A DNA stretch of 22,313 nucleotides, from the IMG/VR virus record IMGVR_UViG_3300046328_001099, positions 1 through 22,313 of that record; one strand, 5' to 3'. The stretch is from a virus. Below, in pieces: positions 22,248-22,313 of the stretch. Position 1 is the first letter of the stretch. Each line of letters opens with the position of its first letter. Under the pieces are notes generated by a model. That model saw nothing but the letters and a program-made list of their open reading frames with translations. It was not told where the DNA came from and searched no databases. A program made the translations under genes and the position numbers.

Positions 22248-22313
22248 ATGACATTTAAATACCTTGTTAAAAAAGATTATGTTGATAGCAACCAGAAAGG
22301 CTACGGCTATGGC
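22248..22313 (+). CDS. Gly-Tyr-Gly repeat protein 3, truncated by window end
   Basis: An ORF starting at ATG 22248 with TAGGA as ribosome site (7 nt gap after the previous stop) and open to the window edge. The visible 22 residues are MTFKYLVKKDYVDSNQ followed by KGYGYG, the onset of the same Gly-Tyr repeat. It is a third consecutive gene with a new N-terminus and the same repeat. The last Tyr codon is TAT rather than TAC. Confidence 0.5.
   Translation, partial: MTFKYLVKKDYVDSNQKGYGYG

Larger units (their letters stand above)
21842..22313 (+). repeat. GC-rich GGC-NNC hexanucleotide repeat tracts
   Basis: Blocks of GGCTAC, GGCTCC, GGCGAC and GGCTTC in tandem at about 21842-22036 and 22094-22226, restarting at 22302 and running off the window. 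The tracts are strongly GC-rich in a visibly AT-rich genome and keep one reading frame in each ORF. There are no unique spacers between units, so this is not a CRISPR array. Confidence 0.85.

Overview
The window looks like roughly half of an AT-rich, short-tailed (podovirus-type) double-stranded DNA phage or prophage. The structural genes match the P22/Sf6 lineage in both content and order: an Sf6 gp1-like small terminase, large terminase, P22-type portal, scaffold, P22-fold coat protein, gp4-like tail adaptor, gp10-like DNA-stabilisation (tail hub) protein, a block of ejection proteins, then fibre and tailspike genes. The host is not identifiable from sequence. Strong AAGGA-type ribosome binding sites, sigma70-like promoters and the P22-like virion suggest an AT-rich Gram-negative bacterium (inference). 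No integrase, lysis gene, polymerase or tRNA is visible.

Minus strand, 20326 down to 2: one tightly packed late cluster. In transcription order it holds a zinc-ribbon/AT-hook protein, TerS, TerL and portal; then a 205-nt gap with a consensus-like promoter and a GC-rich folded leader; then scaffold and coat. A hairpin follows, then a probable head fibre, gp4-like, gp10-like, an 88-aa protein, three ejection-type proteins, a tailspike-like adhesin with a tail-collar domain, a 124-aa protein, a LamG-like lectin, an 85-aa protein, a long repetitive tail fibre and a 71-aa protein. Most genes are separated by 0-50 nt or overlap by 4-11 nt, so translation is probably coupled.

The gap at 20327-20476 is a divergent promoter region with facing sigma70-like elements and a perfect 13-bp palindrome between them. 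Plus strand, 20477-22313, is the start of the other (early or accessory) arm. It has small ORFs of 59, 49, 97, 56 and 19 codons and a 69-aa ribbon-helix-helix protein. These are followed by at least three consecutive small genes with different N-termini, each running into a Gly-X-Gly-Tyr/Ser repeat encoded by a GC-rich hexanucleotide repeat (GGC-NNC)n.

Most worth a second look: (1) this serial Gly-Tyr-Gly repeat gene cluster and its DNA-level composition anomaly; (2) one protein domain used twice, as the C-terminal end of the long tail fibre and as a stand-alone protein right after the coat gene; (3) repeated placement of the Shine-Dalgarno core in the loop of a small hairpin directly before structural genes, strongest at coat and portal; (4) a folded GC-rich leader at the scaffold/coat promoter, whose predicted transcript would begin with a hairpin. 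All functional assignments come from recognising family features by eye; no database search was run.
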